NCBI GenBank assembly: GCA_019828565.1
Contig: JAHDYR010000050.1
Location: 59,613 to 123,612 of the forward strand
Direction of reading: 5' to 3'
Length of the DNA: 64,000 bases
Source of the DNA: Carpediemonas membranifera
Lineage: Eukaryota > Fornicata
Made by a program: the position numbers and the translations under genes. This document shows, piece after piece, positions 1 to 11,237 of the stretch. The notes below the pieces were generated by a model, which was given only the letters and a program-made list of their open reading frames with translations, had not been told where the DNA came from and did not search any database. The stretch's first letter is position 1, and each line of letters starts with the position of its first letter.

Positions 1-285
1 GCAATGGGAAGAAGGCCATTACCAATTTCACGTGTCCGGATTGTGCTGCTGCTTCTGAATGCACCCGCTGCAAGGCTAAGATCAAATCGTCAAAGGGAAG
101 GGACTCTTTCTTCTTGCAACATGTGCAAATCTTGGTATTGCAAGCCATGCGGTGTGGCCATGTGGGAGACCTCGATTGATGGAACCGTTGCCAGGTTCTT
201 ATTTTTGCCAGGTCTGCAAGGAAAGCCTCCTGGCACTGAATCCGAGTCTGGCATTGTGAGAGTAAAGGAAGGAAGAAGCGATCCA
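1..285 (+). pseudogene. 3' remnant of a cysteine-rich zinc-ribbon protein
   Basis: The frame beginning at base 3 carries TCPDC followed by ECTRCK. After a frame change it continues with CNMCKSWYCKPCG, and after another with YFCQVCKESLL. Regularly spaced CxxC pairs over about 80 codons look like two or three zinc ribbons. They are spread over different frames, so the gene appears decayed, and its 5' part lies outside the window. It points toward the transposase-like pseudogene that starts near 2.1 kb. The function is unknown; many transposon and viral proteins end in such modules. Confidence is limited because the piece is short and frameshifted. Confidence 0.35.
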
Positions 286-419
286 GCCTTTATGTAATTT
301 AATCACTTGCGGCTTATCTACATACAGCGGCCGGCCGGGGTTAGCCACTCACTGGGGTCAACATCATCCCACGGCAGCAAAATTCGCTGCAGTAGATTGA
401 CTGTCGTCCCCGCTGGGGA

Positions 420-2036
420 AGGTGGGGAAGGTGTGGAGACGTTTCTATTACGCGTTTATTGGGCAATGTGGGTCAAACAACAATTTCTGCTGGTATTGGT
501 TTCTCATACAACGGCATCCATGGAAGAGTTGGTGTCCACCGCAGAATATTGTTGTACGCGTACCACCGTTTGTTGAGTGGGTTGAACAGCCAGTAAGTGC
601 TGGGGACTTATCCATCAGTGTCACTGCATATTTTTTGATGCCTCAAAGCGCGCAATAGCAGGAAACCCATGCGATTGTCTCGAAACCACAGTTTGTCTGC
701 TCCCGCCGTCTACTCGCACATAGATAAGGACGTTGTTGGGCAATAGCACAAACTTGGAAAGTGGGTACAACCTATACACCCTCATGTTCGCTGCAAGGAA
801 TCGGGTTTGGGTCCAAAAAATAGAGATCGGACAATGTTGGGGATGAGTCGGGATCTACCGATGAGATAGCAATCATTGCCAGATCTAACGATCATAAACC
901 TAGACTGTGCAACAAAGATGATTGCGTCGATCCAGACAGGTGTCCTCCTGAACCCCGGATGGGCGACATCCGTCATGTCATCAGCGGGAATATGACCAGT
1001 GGTATTACCGGTGAAGAACTGGGCTGGGACTATATTCTTTGTCTTGGATGCCCGGACCGTTCCGGACAAGATAACAAGTCCAGGCACGGCCCTGATCCCT
1101 CCAAGATTGACGGGAAGTTTCACCTTAGCAAAACGAAGAGAATCGGTGAGTGAGGGCCACATCGTGTCCAAACCAAGCCATCATATTAACGCCATACTCC
1201 TGAGAAGGCGCTGTAACGAGCACCCCGTGCATTGTGTGCAACATGATGTAAGTGTTGCAGTGGCAGTCAAGAACAAATCGATGCCTGCACCACAGATGCA
1301 TCTTGGCAAGCTTCTCAGCTATGGCTGCGGGGAAAACCGCCTGATGGACAGATGTAACACGAGCGAACCACAAGTTGCCAATGTAGAACGCCTTGCTGGT
1401 TGAGAAGAAGAAACACTTGCCATCAGACCAGAACCGCATGATCCGGTGACGGAATGAACGATGATTGTCGTGGAAGACAAACCCACAATAATGCACGAGC
1501 TCTGATGCATCATAGCTCTTGATGACAGTCCGATCTCTCTTAGCAACACTATGTGAAAACATGAACTTCCTGCACATGAACCAGAGAGCGCTCGAGTCAC
1601 CATCGGTCACCGTCCTCAGTATGGCCCACAACGTCCCTTGTATAAGCGTGTGAAGACGGTCGGGCAGCGATTCGCCTTCGCGAAGCTGAACATCCATGCT
1701 TAGCTGTGGATGGCTTCGCAGTTTGATGACGCGAGAGAGAATCCGGGCAACCTGCGATGCCTGATCCGAATTCTCAAGCTCTTGCGCGTGAAGACAAGCA
1801 AGCTGAAGCATGTCATCAAACGTCTCCAGGTCTTGAAAGATGTGATAGAAATGCGAACGCGCAGGGAACATAAAGAAGACCCTTGTGGCTTGTTCTAAAT
1901 AGCCCGGCAGGTTGTTGGGCAAAGTTTTGCACAGGACACAAGAGTTCCAGTAAAGGTCACAAACACTGAGCGACAATTGTCTGTGATTAGAATCAGTCAT
2001 GTTCCCCCTATAGCTGTTCTTAAACTGCACTGCCAA
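420..2036 (-). pseudogene. Decayed paralogue of the 509-residue protein at 48376-49905
   Basis: A 303-codon frame (2036-1125) is followed by a 129-codon frame (1171-782) and by further matching codons down to about 420 in shifted frames. The product matches the intact protein encoded at 48376-49905: LSMDVQLREGESLP against LSMNVELSPGDELP, then HTLIQGTLWAIL against HTLNQGAVWACL, and FMCRKFMFSHSVAKRD against FLCRKFFFTLNVAEKD. At least two frame breaks (near 1150 and 600) and early stops mark it as a pseudogene. The start lies 92 bases from the start of the divergent transposase-like pseudogene. I recognise no known domain, so only the family relationship is claimed. Confidence 0.62.
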
Positions 2037-2127
2037 AAATGAGGTGGAGAAAATGGCATCGACATTTTTTTACGTAGGACCAATATAAACAGCGAAAAAA
2101 ACGTAAAGGAAACAAAACTGGGAGGAC

Positions 2128-4701
2128 ATGCATATCTCCACACAAGCTACTTTGGTCATCTGGAGAATGACACCTTACGGTAACATTCTAGCACCATCAA
2201 GCGTTTCCGCCGTCAATGTCATTCTAGCAAACGTTTACACCTCGATCCAAGGACACCACGCTAATGGCATGGATCGACGGTTCCGTCAATGCGATAAGGA
2301 TTCGCGTTCGTTGTTCAAGGCTGTCTTGCTATCTCTAACTGATGGTGATATTGACAAGAGCATTCTTGATCCTGTCTTTGTTTCCTTGCTTGATGGTAAT
2401 ACGGATCGTTTTTCGACGTAACATATGTGCTACTGTCAGAGAGTACACACCAACATGGTCCCATGCCTTCTCACCTGCGTCGGACGAGAGAGATAGCTTG
2501 TGCGAGGACAACCACCTGCTACTCGAGAAGATTGAGAACACCGAGCATGCATTTCAGTTCGCAATGGCGCTCAAGCGGATCACTGAAGGTGTCAATGTCG
2601 TTGATGATGAGGTTACTGTCTTTAACGCGATCGCCAAAAGGCTGGGTATCCAGACCATGAAGTTTGATGTCTCACATTATGCTCTCAAAAGACCTTGGGT
2701 GTGATATTAGGAACGTGTTCGGAGTGAAAGAAGCCATGAAAGATCACGAGGCAGATTTTTTTCGAGAGTCTTGTACCAGACGAGATACACTGTTCGCACA
2801 ACACGTTTCGTTATGATCAAAACAACCAGAAGTTCCCTCTCGAACATACGACACGTTTCCCAATTGCAGCTGACGCAATAGGCTCCTTGCCGGTTCCGGT
2901 CAACAACTACTTACATGATGGAACGCACATTACTATCTTCTTCAACAGCGAAGATGAACGAGATCAATGTGTCTCCATGCTTTCCACCCTCAACCCCACC
3001 AAGTTGAAAAGCGATCGGTGGGCCTTTGTCAAGTCGGTTAAGTATAACATTTCCAGCCGTATTGCACGAGGCATTCAGTCACCACAGTATCTCGAGACAG
3101 CCAGAGATATTTGGTATGATACAACGACACATGTTAGCAGAGAAGCGCGTGTTGAAGCTAGCTACATTCCAGTTGACATTCTCATCTGGTTTGATGCATG
3201 GCGAGGGACTACGACCGCTGTCAAATTCAGGCTGATTGACATGACAGGAGAGGTCTTTCCGCAGAGAGTGACATCACCATTCAGACTGCTTGAGTACCAG
3301 GGAAAGGAGGATCTTTTGCCAACATACTTTGAGTATATTCAGTCTAACGTGGAAGAGGCAATCCAGAAGTCATTCCAAGTGCGAGAAACTGGAAGGTGGG
3401 CAAGAATCAACAGAGTATTGCTGATTGGTGACCACCCTGCCATGTCGACAGTTGTGGGCTCGCTGCAAGGAGGGCATTATCCATCGCCTTTCCAATCGAA
3501 TAGTAAGCGAAACATGGGTTGGATGCCGTTTGGCGCCACGTTCCGGACCACACTTCAGCACGTCCTCCAAGCCAAAGAAGGTAGTATTGCTGAATCTACA
3601 TCGGGTATTCCAGATCCTGCCGCGCACTGGGGCAGCTTTCTCCTGGCGACTGACCGAAGGCGTTCGTTGGAATACAGAAGAAGAAGGTTACGTCAAACTC
3701 TCTTTGAGGGATCGTCGATTGCTCCTGACAGTGTGTTTCTTATCCCCCCAATCATGCACTGTTGCCATCATTTCATGGGTCAGGTGGCCCTAATGGCGGG
3801 AATGTTCAAACCGCGGAATGACGGCTCACGAGAAGAGAACGCTCAGTGGGGACGTTATCTGCAATCTATCCAAGATTTCAAACCGCCAGATCGTACAACT
3901 GGGTGTAATGAGCATATGTTAGGCCGCAGGTTGATGGCCAACATGGCAACGACGTACTATCATGCGTTTCCTGTCTCTGTTCAGTCCATCTTCAGACTAA
4001 TGGGATATCTTTTTCTCCCATTATTACTCAACTGCGACAGTGACGGAAGATATCGTGTGGTGGCATCGAGTTGCTGCACTGTTGGTCCACTTACTCCATG
4101 TAAGCCTCTCCTTGGTCACTGATAAGCCCATCCCGGTTCCCACACCATCCGAGGCAAAAATCAATGCGGCCATTCACTCAGACGCTATATAGCAATGCAA
4201 TTGTCGCAACCATTCCCGAGATACAAGCCGCAACAATGCTTCCTTTTTGGTGTCATCATTGAGGAGTACTTCGAGAGAGACTTCATTGGCAACCAGGATG
4301 CTCGTGTACATTTGAGGAGGAACACAGTTCTGCAGCAAGTTATTCTGAGAGAACAAGCGGAGATGTTCTATCGGTTCCTGCGCGGTCCTGTATCTTATGG
4401 TCGACGTGAGGGCCACGTACCACTTCTTTCCCCTCTGATCAGCCTCCGAGTACACAAATGTTGCAAAGATCACGCTCAATGGATTCGTATTCAACAGGAT
4501 ATGACAGAAACGTTGCCAAAGTCTGATGTCAACGATCTGAATAGAAAATTCGAGCAGAACGTCGCTCATTTGTGGGAAAGCATGCTGAGACGAGCGCGAA
4601 AGTCATGGAACAATGAAGACTGGCTGTTTATCAAGGTTCGGGATGATCGTGAGAACGGTGTTCGTCTTGACGTGTGTCTATGCAGAGAAGGCTGTCCATA
4701 A
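2128..4701 (+). pseudogene. Decayed transposase-like gene, paralogue of 36248-38589
   Basis: Four successive frames (2128-2421, 2342-2704, 2887-4122, 4195-4701) align in order with the minus-strand pair at 36248-38589. Shared blocks include ILIWFDAWR with TAVKFRLID, then LLIGDHPAM, FLIPPIMHCCHHFMG, TTGCNEHMLGRR and IIEEYFERDF. The order acidic-W/F motif, GD-x-A motif, PP-x-MH motif and later Glu resembles the layout of CACTA/Plavaka/KDZ-type DDE transposases. This is a motif-spacing argument, not a database match. Frame breaks near 2400, 2700-2880 and 4122-4195 show it is not functional. The 411-codon middle part is still open, so decay is fairly recent. Confidence 0.55.
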
Positions 4702-5295
4702 ATCGTAGTTGTATTTAGCGGGGGAGACAATAATCAACCACACGCCCGACCAAGCAGGAAAGTGACGCCCCTGGGATTGACGGGGGGAAACCCCGCATAT
4801 TCCGGCAGCAAAACTTCGCTGAAACGGAACCACATAATTACTTGACTGATTTTGGATCTTAGAGAAGACTTGACGCGCATAAACTCAGGTTGATCGTCAA
4901 GATCTCCGAAAGGAACGCAACTGCTGCCTAAATCACCTTTTATCATTATTAGTCGGTTCAGCTTTTTTTCTCGCAAGTCCGTCATCATTTCGTGACATAA
5001 TCCGCGGGATCCGTAGCGAACGATGACTCCTCGGAAAAAAACACATAGTTGTGCTCTACACTTGACCTACATTCCAAATATTCACTTTGTTCTTTCCAAC
5101 GGCTCAGTTTTGTCATGCGTTGACCGACCAAGAATGTGAGCGTACACTGACACTATTGGTTGCATGATGTGAAACATCGTGTATTGCGTACATGAACAAA
5201 GTTTTAAGCTGTTATGACTCGTATTCGTTGAGATATGGCTGTTTGTTCATACGCCTAAAAATGCACACATGGTCAAATCTGTCGAAACAAAAAAA
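4702..5295. other. Intergenic stretch, no gene seen
   Basis: There is no frame with convincing coding character between the end of the transposase-like pseudogene and the hairpin repeat. The sequence near 4741-4830 (GC-rich, with CCGGCAGCAAAACTTCGCTG) resembles 368-392 (CGGCAGCAAAATTCGCTGCA). It may therefore be a flanking repeat of the decayed element, but the match is short. Confidence 0.4.
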
Positions 5296-5428
5296 GAATT
5301 GGGAATATCTCGGGAATGACACGTTTCCGTTTTTCAAAAATCGGGCAAGCCCAACGAATGATAGTATGGGATCGCCTGCATCATTTGCAAAAAACGGAAA
5401 CGTGTCAATCTCTAGATATCGCCAATTC
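5296..5428. repeat. Long imperfect hairpin (foldback/MITE-like)
   Basis: Left arm 5296-5340 and right arm 5384-5428 are imperfect inverted copies; GACACGTTTCCG reappears inverted as CGGAAACGTGTC. The similarity continues weakly toward the centre, so almost the whole 133 bases can fold. The symmetry makes both strands yield similar short spurious ORFs. No clear target duplication was found. Confidence 0.7.
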
Positions 5429-5572
5429 TGCATAAAAACTTTTTTTTGCAAGGCATAGAACTCTACACTGTGAGCACTAGTGTATTAGTGCTTGCAGAAG
5501 CGGTTACTTGAGTCGATGAAGTATACGCACATGACATAATTAATTAAAACAGTTTAATATTGAGTGAGCCAC

Positions 5573-5654
5573 CAGGAATTTCCCTTATCCAATCAGGGAA
5601 TTTCCTCGGGGGAAAGCCCGAGGAAATTCCCCTACCCAATAAGGGAAATTCCTG
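5573..5654. repeat. 82-bp foldback repeat
   Basis: The sequence starts CAGGAATTTCCCTTA and ends TAAGGGAAATTCCTG, an exact 15-base inverted pair. Inside it TTTCCTCGGG pairs with CCCGAGGAAA around a six-base loop (GGAAAG). Only the middle of each arm (about ten bases) is mismatched. It abuts the RNase H scrap of a gypsy element, so it may be a small MITE inserted at that edge or a breakpoint hairpin. Confidence 0.75.
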
Positions 5655-6636
5655 CACCCTGGACAGTATGGGTGTGGACATGTAGGTCAGACTTGATCTG
5701 GAAGAGGGGTTCGAAGACCTTGTTGGTGAGGACAGAGATCACGGCATGCAACTCTTGTTCGTATGTTGACCAATTCGACATGGTCTTGTCGTAGGTCTTC
5801 TGGAAACAGGCCAGAATTGAGCGAGTACCGTCCTCCTCATCTTGTATTAGCACGCCTCCTTCGCCAAGTGATGAAGCGTCGGTGTAAATGTGCCAGGGTC
5901 TATCGAGGTCTGGGTATGTTAGGCTGATGTGAAGCGCCAACTGGGACTTGATGTCGTCAAAAGCAGTCAGTTGTCGTCGCGTTTGGCAACGCGGAGGGCA
6001 AGGCGCTGGAGATCATCCATGGCGGTGGGCTTGCGTTCAGCCTTCTTGAACTTCATGACCTCCTTGAAGGGCTTCGGACGTAGGTTGTCGGTGAAGATCC
6101 TCATAGTCTTTCAGAAAGCCTGAGGGGGATTGAGGATCGGGATCGTCGTCATCAGGGGCATCACCGTCGACGTGCCTTACAGGGACGATGGCTGCTTCTT
6201 CGTAGTCGCTGTCGGAGCTGCTGTCGGATTCGGAGTCGGAGTCGTTGTCGTCATCACGTTGTAGTACGGTGTGCAGGTTAAAAACCTCGTTGAAGCGGTG
6301 GATATAGTCTCGGACTAGAACGATTCTAGACTTCTTGTGCGTTGCGTCTACGGCACAGACAATCTTATCGAGACGTTCCTTGAGTGAGAGTAGGTCTCTT
6401 GGAGCGATCAGACGCTCGATGAGGTGACCCACCTCTTCGTCAGTGAGCGTGTCCAGATCGGCATCGAACTGGAGCTCGAGGGCGTTGTAGAGGTCGTCGT
6501 TTAAAAACAGGGAGATCTTGGCCTCGGGGTAGTATACCTGGAACTTTCTGAATGAGCGCTTGGCGGCCCGCCAAGAGTCGGCGGAAAGACCGGCCAAGGG
6601 GATACTGGGCTGCTCTATGGGAGTAGGCAACACCAT
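5655..6636 (-). pseudogene. Gypsy deletion derivative: gag joined to RNase H scrap
   Basis: 6636-6037 encodes a gag-like protein of about 200 residues with a helical N-terminal half, an acidic serine/aspartate-rich stretch (SDSESDSSSDSDYEE) and a C-terminal part that loses its frame. It is followed directly by 5940-5655, an RNase H fragment with WHIYTDASSLGEGGVL and STYEQELHAV. Protease, reverse transcriptase and integrase are missing between the two. The order gag then RNase H on one strand shows a large internal deletion of a Ty3/gypsy element. No LTR could be assigned. Confidence 0.6.
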
Positions 6637-6746
6637 GATGGAGAGTATTTATACTGTGCTCGAGAGGACGGAAAAACAACTTGGTGCTTTAGTCAAAGAG
6701 AAGTCGACACAACAGTGTCGACCGGAATGGCGGATCGAATCGCCAA

Positions 6747-7118
6747 TCAAATAAAATATTTGATTGGCACACTGCCACAGAGGTCGTCCTGTAGGAGATC
6801 GATGATCGCCCTGTGGCGCAAGCGAACTACGTCACCCCAGGGGGTGGATTTCGGCTTCGGATCGGAACCCTGCGCGATGACGTCGGGAGTGAGGGCATCC
6901 CACATCCAGGAGAACGTGGGGTATGCCTCTGTGGGGCGCCATGCGGCCTCTAGCAGTTCGACGGACTCTGGGGTCCACGCGTGCAGGAACGTCCGCGGAC
7001 GTCTAACGTTGAAGACTTCGCGGTGCCATACCTCGTAGCCTGCAAGCAAGGAAGGGATGTCCTTAACTATTAGACTGGTGTGTGCGTCAGTGGAGGCAGA
7101 GTATCGATATTGTGCCAT
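6747..7118 (-). pseudogene. Gag N-terminal fragment of a gypsy element
   Basis: This 123-codon frame starts MAQYRYSASTDAHTSL immediately after a short LTR-like sequence (7121-7195), and its ATG touches the end of that repeat. It contains VWHREVFNVRRPRTFLHAW and aromatic-rich helical text typical of gypsy capsid proteins. It stops after YFI, where unrelated sequence begins, so it is a truncated 5' end. Since the same LTR lies next to the 3' end of element A, this could be the gag start of an A-type element left by recombination between LTRs. That assignment is inference. Confidence 0.45.
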
Positions 7119-7120
7119 GT

Positions 7121-7195
7121 TGTTGTGGTCTGTTTACATAAACTGCGGCAGGGTGACTTAGTGGAGTCGATCAGGGTGACTTCAATGACTCGACA
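7121..7195 (-). repeat. Very short LTR (about 75 bp), 3' end of element A
   Basis: Read on the minus strand, the purine tract GAGAGGGGAAG lies directly before TGTCGAGTC and the sequence ends ACCACAACA. This gives the usual polypurine tract followed by TG...CA. It sits just after the chromodomain end of element A and just before a gag start codon. It contains an internal direct repeat (AGGGTGACTT twice). No second copy was found in the window, so its boundaries rest on the termini and the polypurine tract alone. Confidence 0.5.
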
Positions 7196-7214
7196 CTTCC
7201 CCTCTCATGATCGA

Positions 7215-8069
7215 CTACCGTGAACCTTTGCCGCGAAACTTGCGCTTATAGGCGGCGAACTGAAGTTCGTACGACGGATGTTCCGCGAGGTAGACGTCAA
7301 GGGCGGCTAGCTGGTCGTAATACGCGTTGTAGGGAATGTATGAGTTCTCGGACACCTCAAGCCCAGTCCAGTGGACCAAAAGCTCGATCTTACCGCGGCG
7401 GACGCGGTGGCTGACGATGTAGTCAACCTGCTGTTCATCCTGCTCGTAGGCGGCGATGCGCTCGAGTGCCTCAAGGCTGATCTCGCCGCGATGGAAACGA
7501 ACGAGACGGTCCTGGTGGACGACGATCTCTGCCTTCGTGACGAGATCACGAATCCGGAATGCGTTGGGGCTCTTCCCTCCCCCAAGCATTATAAGGGGCC
7601 CCCGAAGAGGCGGGAGGAGCTTCGGAGCCCTGGAGGGGTACCTCAGCAGGACGAGTTCCTCGCGGGCCCAGTCGATCTTCTCAGTTGGCTGTGCCGACTC
7701 GTTGACACGCTCATATGCCTTGATGCGAGCGCGCGCTTGCTCGTGAATCGCCAGTACGTCCGAGTGGAACGTCTTGATGGCCGTATGGACGTCTGTGTGT
7801 CCTTCCTGTTGCGTTGCGTTGATGAGAGCGGTTGCTCCGATCTGAGTAAGAGCCGATGTGTGCGAAAAGAGGATGTTGAATGGCGAGAATCCCGTAGTGG
7901 AATGTTCTGTTGAGTTGATAACGTGCTGAACGATCGGGATGAGTGAAAGCCAGTTCTTTGTCTCGCTGTCGAGCAACAGGGCCCGAAGTCTACGAGCAAT
8001 GGTGCCGTTTGCACGTTCCACCACGCCGTTGCTTTGGGGGTGGTACGCAGTGCTGAATCTGTGCTGCAA
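7215..8069 (-). pseudogene. Element A: integrase C-terminal half and chromodomain
   Basis: This 284-codon frame starts in the integrase core with QHRFSTAYHPQSNGVVERANG, which holds the catalytic Glu of the DDE triad. The GPLIMLGGGKSPNAFRIRDL segment (SH3-like DNA-binding fold) follows. Near the C-terminus is a chromodomain-like stretch, VDYIVSHRVRRGKIELLVHW then YIPYNAYYDQL. Chromodomains direct chromovirus integration to marked chromatin. The first half of the integrase lies across the insertion of B, at 11370-11430 and beyond 15858. The ORF itself has no internal stop. Confidence 0.8.
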
Positions 8070-8082
8070 TGAGAGGCGCTTG

Positions 8083-8209
8083 TGTTGTAGGCGCGCGGGG
8101 GTAGAACAACAACGAACAATGCGAAGTGTTTAACAACAAAAGACAAATCAAGACCAGATCGTAATCAGATCAGGAATAAATATATGCATGGATCTAAAGA
8201 TCCACGACA
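8083..8209 (-). repeat. Element B 3' LTR (127 bp)
   Basis: It runs TG...CA and matches 11238-11364 along its length by eye. On the minus strand it is preceded by the polypurine tract GGGAGGGAAG (complement of 8210-8219). GCTTG immediately to its left is repeated to the right of the other LTR. Confidence 0.92.
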
Positions 8210-8667
8210 CTTCCCTCCCATGGTCAGTAATTGGGCGCCACTGAGCTATGGTGAGCCCAGTTGCTCCCTCGGGATGCTCTAAGGGGGAAATCAGGATCAA
8301 AATCTCGTCAGCAATCAATTGATGACGACATCCAACGAGTTTTCCTATTGCTGGAAGTAATGCCAGTTGAATGAGCACGATCCCAACAAGAGCGCGAAAA
8401 TGGCCCTTAGAAGGCCCAACGAGGCCTCAATGGCGAGTTCTCGCTATTTTCGCTTTCTTCCCTCCGTTCGAGCTCGTAGCCGCCTAAGATCTCAACGACG
8501 AGCCATATAAGTAATCAATATCAAGTAGTTAGCCGTATAGAAGCGGTATCCACCACCAGTTACTTAGTTATGTTCAAATTAGTTAGTTTTCGGATGGTGG
8601 TGGCGGTGAAAGCGGTAGAGAACGAAGAAACAGAGGTCCATTTACGTGCAGTATGGACATGTTGCGG
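8210..8667 (-). other. Element B 3' untranslated region
   Basis: These 458 bases between the last pol codon and the 3' LTR hold no usable ORF. The LTR-proximal end is the polypurine tract. The rest is unremarkable apart from a purine/pyrimidine-skewed stretch near 8440-8600. Confidence 0.6.
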
Positions 8668-10111
8668 CTATGATGATGGCTTAAGCCACCACTTGTACCG
8701 TCTTAAGTTCTTCTTGAGCCTGGGGTGAGCGGCAAGGTACGCTTCGAACGCCTCGAGCTGATCCATAGACTTATCGAACTCGTTCCATGTGGAGTCGGCG
8801 TCATCGTACCCCTCATACGCGACGGACAGTTGCAGCCGTCCAGCTCGGATAGTGCTCCATCGTCTTTGTGTCGACGAGAGAGTCTTGGCAAAATATGCGA
8901 CGGGTTTTCCCTCGGAGTTGGTCAGCACACCGCCTATCCCGACGTCAGAAGCGTCTGTAAATAAATGCAGTGCCTCTCTGGGACGTGGGTGGACTAGGAC
9001 TTCCTCGTTCAAGAGGCGGTCCTTGATCCAGGTTGAGGCAGCGTCCTGCTCCTGTCCCCAGTCAAACTTGGATGCCCTCGTGAGTGAGATAAGGGGTTCC
9101 ATCCTCGTTGCGTAGTCGGGTAGGAGAGCGCGGAAGTAGTTAGCTAGACCAATGAGGGCGCGGAGACCAGTGAGAGATGTCGCGGGGCGTAGGGCCTTAA
9201 TGGCGTCGAGGCGATCAGAGGAGACCCGCTTACCGTGTGCGTCAATGTGCCAGCCCAGATAGTCTATCTCCGTGGCGGAGAACACAGACTTCGCTAGATT
9301 GAGCTTCAGGCCATGCCTGGAAAGGCGAGACAGCACATCTTGAAGGTTTGCGAGGTATTCCTCTGGATCGGCCGAAAACTACTATATCATCGATGTAGAC
9401 CAAGCACTTAGTGTAGAGTGCACCGCCCATAGCCTTCTCAAGAGCCCGCTGCATGTGAATAGGCGCGTTTTTCAGCCCAAAGGGCATACGGCAGTATTGC
9501 AGCTTTTTCTTTCCAGCTGTAAAAGCTGTGAGAGGCCTAGAATGGGGGTCAATCTCAACCTGGTGAAATGCTTTTGTGAGGTCCAAGGCAGCGAAAAACT
9601 GCATGCCCTCGAGATGAGACACGAGGTCATCGATCAATGGTAGGGGATGTATAAGGTCCAGGGTGACCTTGTTGAGCTCCCGAAAGTCCAGACACATCCT
9701 GGCTTCACCGTTGCGTTTGCCAGCCATGACAATAGGGTTGTTGTATGGGGAGTCAGACGGCTCCAGGACTCGTAGAGACTCTAGGGTGTCTGTTTGACGA
9801 TGAATCTCTTTCATCACGGAGTCGGAGTATCTGTATGGATAACGGTTGATGACTTGGGCATCCTTGGTGCGTATGGTGAAGGGATCTAGGAGAGATGGGG
9901 ACGAAATGTCGCCGGTGACGTCGTACTTCTTCAGTAGCCTTTGGATCTCTTCTCTAAATAGTTCGATCCGCGGCTCATCGGGTTCTTCCGCCATGGCGTC
10001 CAGTTCCATGTCCTCCCTCGTCATCCAGGATGGAGATGTCGGAGACCTCTGGGATCTCGAAAAGGCCTGTGTTCCGTAACGTGGGGAAGCCAATGACGGC
10101 GTCGAAATCAA
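8668..10111 (-). pseudogene. Element B: reverse transcriptase and truncated RNase H fused to chromodomain end
   Basis: 10111-9242 encodes RT with ALDLTKAFHQVEIDP, MPFGLKNAP and the catalytic YIDDIVVF. A frameshift near 9340 leads into 9336-8668, which continues with GLKLNLAKSVF, the connection domain and RNase H motif LFTDASDVGIGGVL. RNase H stops at STQRRWSTI, where the reading frame enters the distal part of a chromodomain and the gypsy C-terminal tail (AFEAYLAAHP). Integrase is absent. Such an element could move only with proteins supplied by another copy. Confidence 0.85.
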
Positions 10112-10634
10112 GGTTTGGGAGGATGATAAACTTGATATCGGCTGTCAGGTCGTGGCCTGTCACGGAGGGAAAGTGGACTGAGAGTTGCGCGATATGGGTG
10201 CACACAACAATCTGTCCGGTGGCTAGCCTGATACGATGGCGCTCTGGATTGAGCGTGACACCGATTGACTTCGCGAGGGCTAGGCTGAGGAAATTCGCGG
10301 TGGCTCCAGTGTCGTATAGTGCCATGACCTTGTGGTCCCCGAGGTGAATTGGGTAGATTGGTCGATCACGCACATCGGTGCACGAATGGGCTTCATCAAT
10401 AGCGTCCAGGTAATCTTCAGTCAACTCAAGGCAGGGCTGATCTTTTAATTCAGCTTCTGCCTTGGTCTCGTACCGAACGCGTTCCTGCTCCTTGGCCTGT
10501 CTGAGGGAGAGCTGCATCGTCTTGCGCATACTGCGCTTGTCGGCCTCGGTCTTGCACCTTTGGCGCAGACGGGCGTCGCTGATGTTCGATAGGAATTTGG
10601 TTACGCAGATGAGACTCCTTGGGGCGAACGTCAC
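9975..10634 (-). pseudogene. Element B: protease region
   Basis: This 219-codon frame has a basic, Lys/Arg/Gln-rich N-terminal part (RQAKEQERVRYETKAEAEL) and then a retropepsin with the active-site motif ALYDTGATANFLS. A later FDAVIGFPTL matches the conserved hydrophobic-Gly stretch of aspartic proteases. It overlaps the RT frame by 137 bases and the gag frame by 185 bases in other frames. Either programmed shifts or mutations join them. The element lacks integrase, so mutation is likely. Confidence 0.75.
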
Positions 10635-11233
10635 AGCAGTTTTGCAGGGTACGGCGGTACAGCAGACAGTAGTGCATCATGTTCTCGTATAGCTCGCGGC
10701 CCTTCGAAAAGCTTATATCGTTGAAGCGATCGAGGGCACTCTGCTTGTCACGGGGCTTGAAGATACGGTTGACGGCGTCAATAAAGAACTTGTTGAGATG
10801 CTGGGCTGAAGCGTAAAGCATCGTCGGATCGTTCATGTCGGACTCGTGGGAGAAGATAGAGTCGATGGAGACGTGGTCAGGAGCTTCGGAGGAGGAAGAG
10901 GAAGAGGCGGAGGATGAAGAATCACTGGAGCTGTCGTCGTCGAGAGCTTGTTCTTCTGCCGGAGGCGGAAGAAAGAGAAGTGGATCTCGAGGCTGGGCCT
11001 GAGGGCGTTGGCGTCGGAGGGCTACGTAACGCATCAAGCGTCGAACGTCTTCACTTTCAAGGGCGAAAGTCTCAAGCACAGTGCGTGCAACGCACTCGTA
11101 TATCGGCGCAGGATCGCGTGCTCGAACGGCGTAAAGGTGTAGCTTTCTCTGAAGGAGTACCAGCCCTTTGCCTTAGTGGACGACAGGTATGGGGCGAAAT
11201 AATTCGTTAGTTGCTCAATGTTCATCAGTAATA
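10450..11233 (-). pseudogene. Element B: gag, frameshifted
   Basis: The likely start is ATGAACATTGAGC close to the 5' LTR edge (near 11224). It gives a helical N-terminal part (FAPYLSSTKAKGWYSFRE) that shifts frame near 11050 into 11079-10450. That second part carries a long acidic serine-rich linker (DDDSSSDSSSSAS) and a capsid-like helical segment (LNKFFIDAVNRIFKPRDKQSALDRF). The similar acidic linker in the gag scrap at 6037-6636 suggests related elements. I see no zinc knuckle. Confidence 0.6.
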
Positions 11234-11237
11234 TTAC

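Noticed and set aside
5212-5458. Two short ORFs on opposite strands with similar proteins
   Set aside because: They are mirror translations of the hairpin at 5296-5428, not genes.
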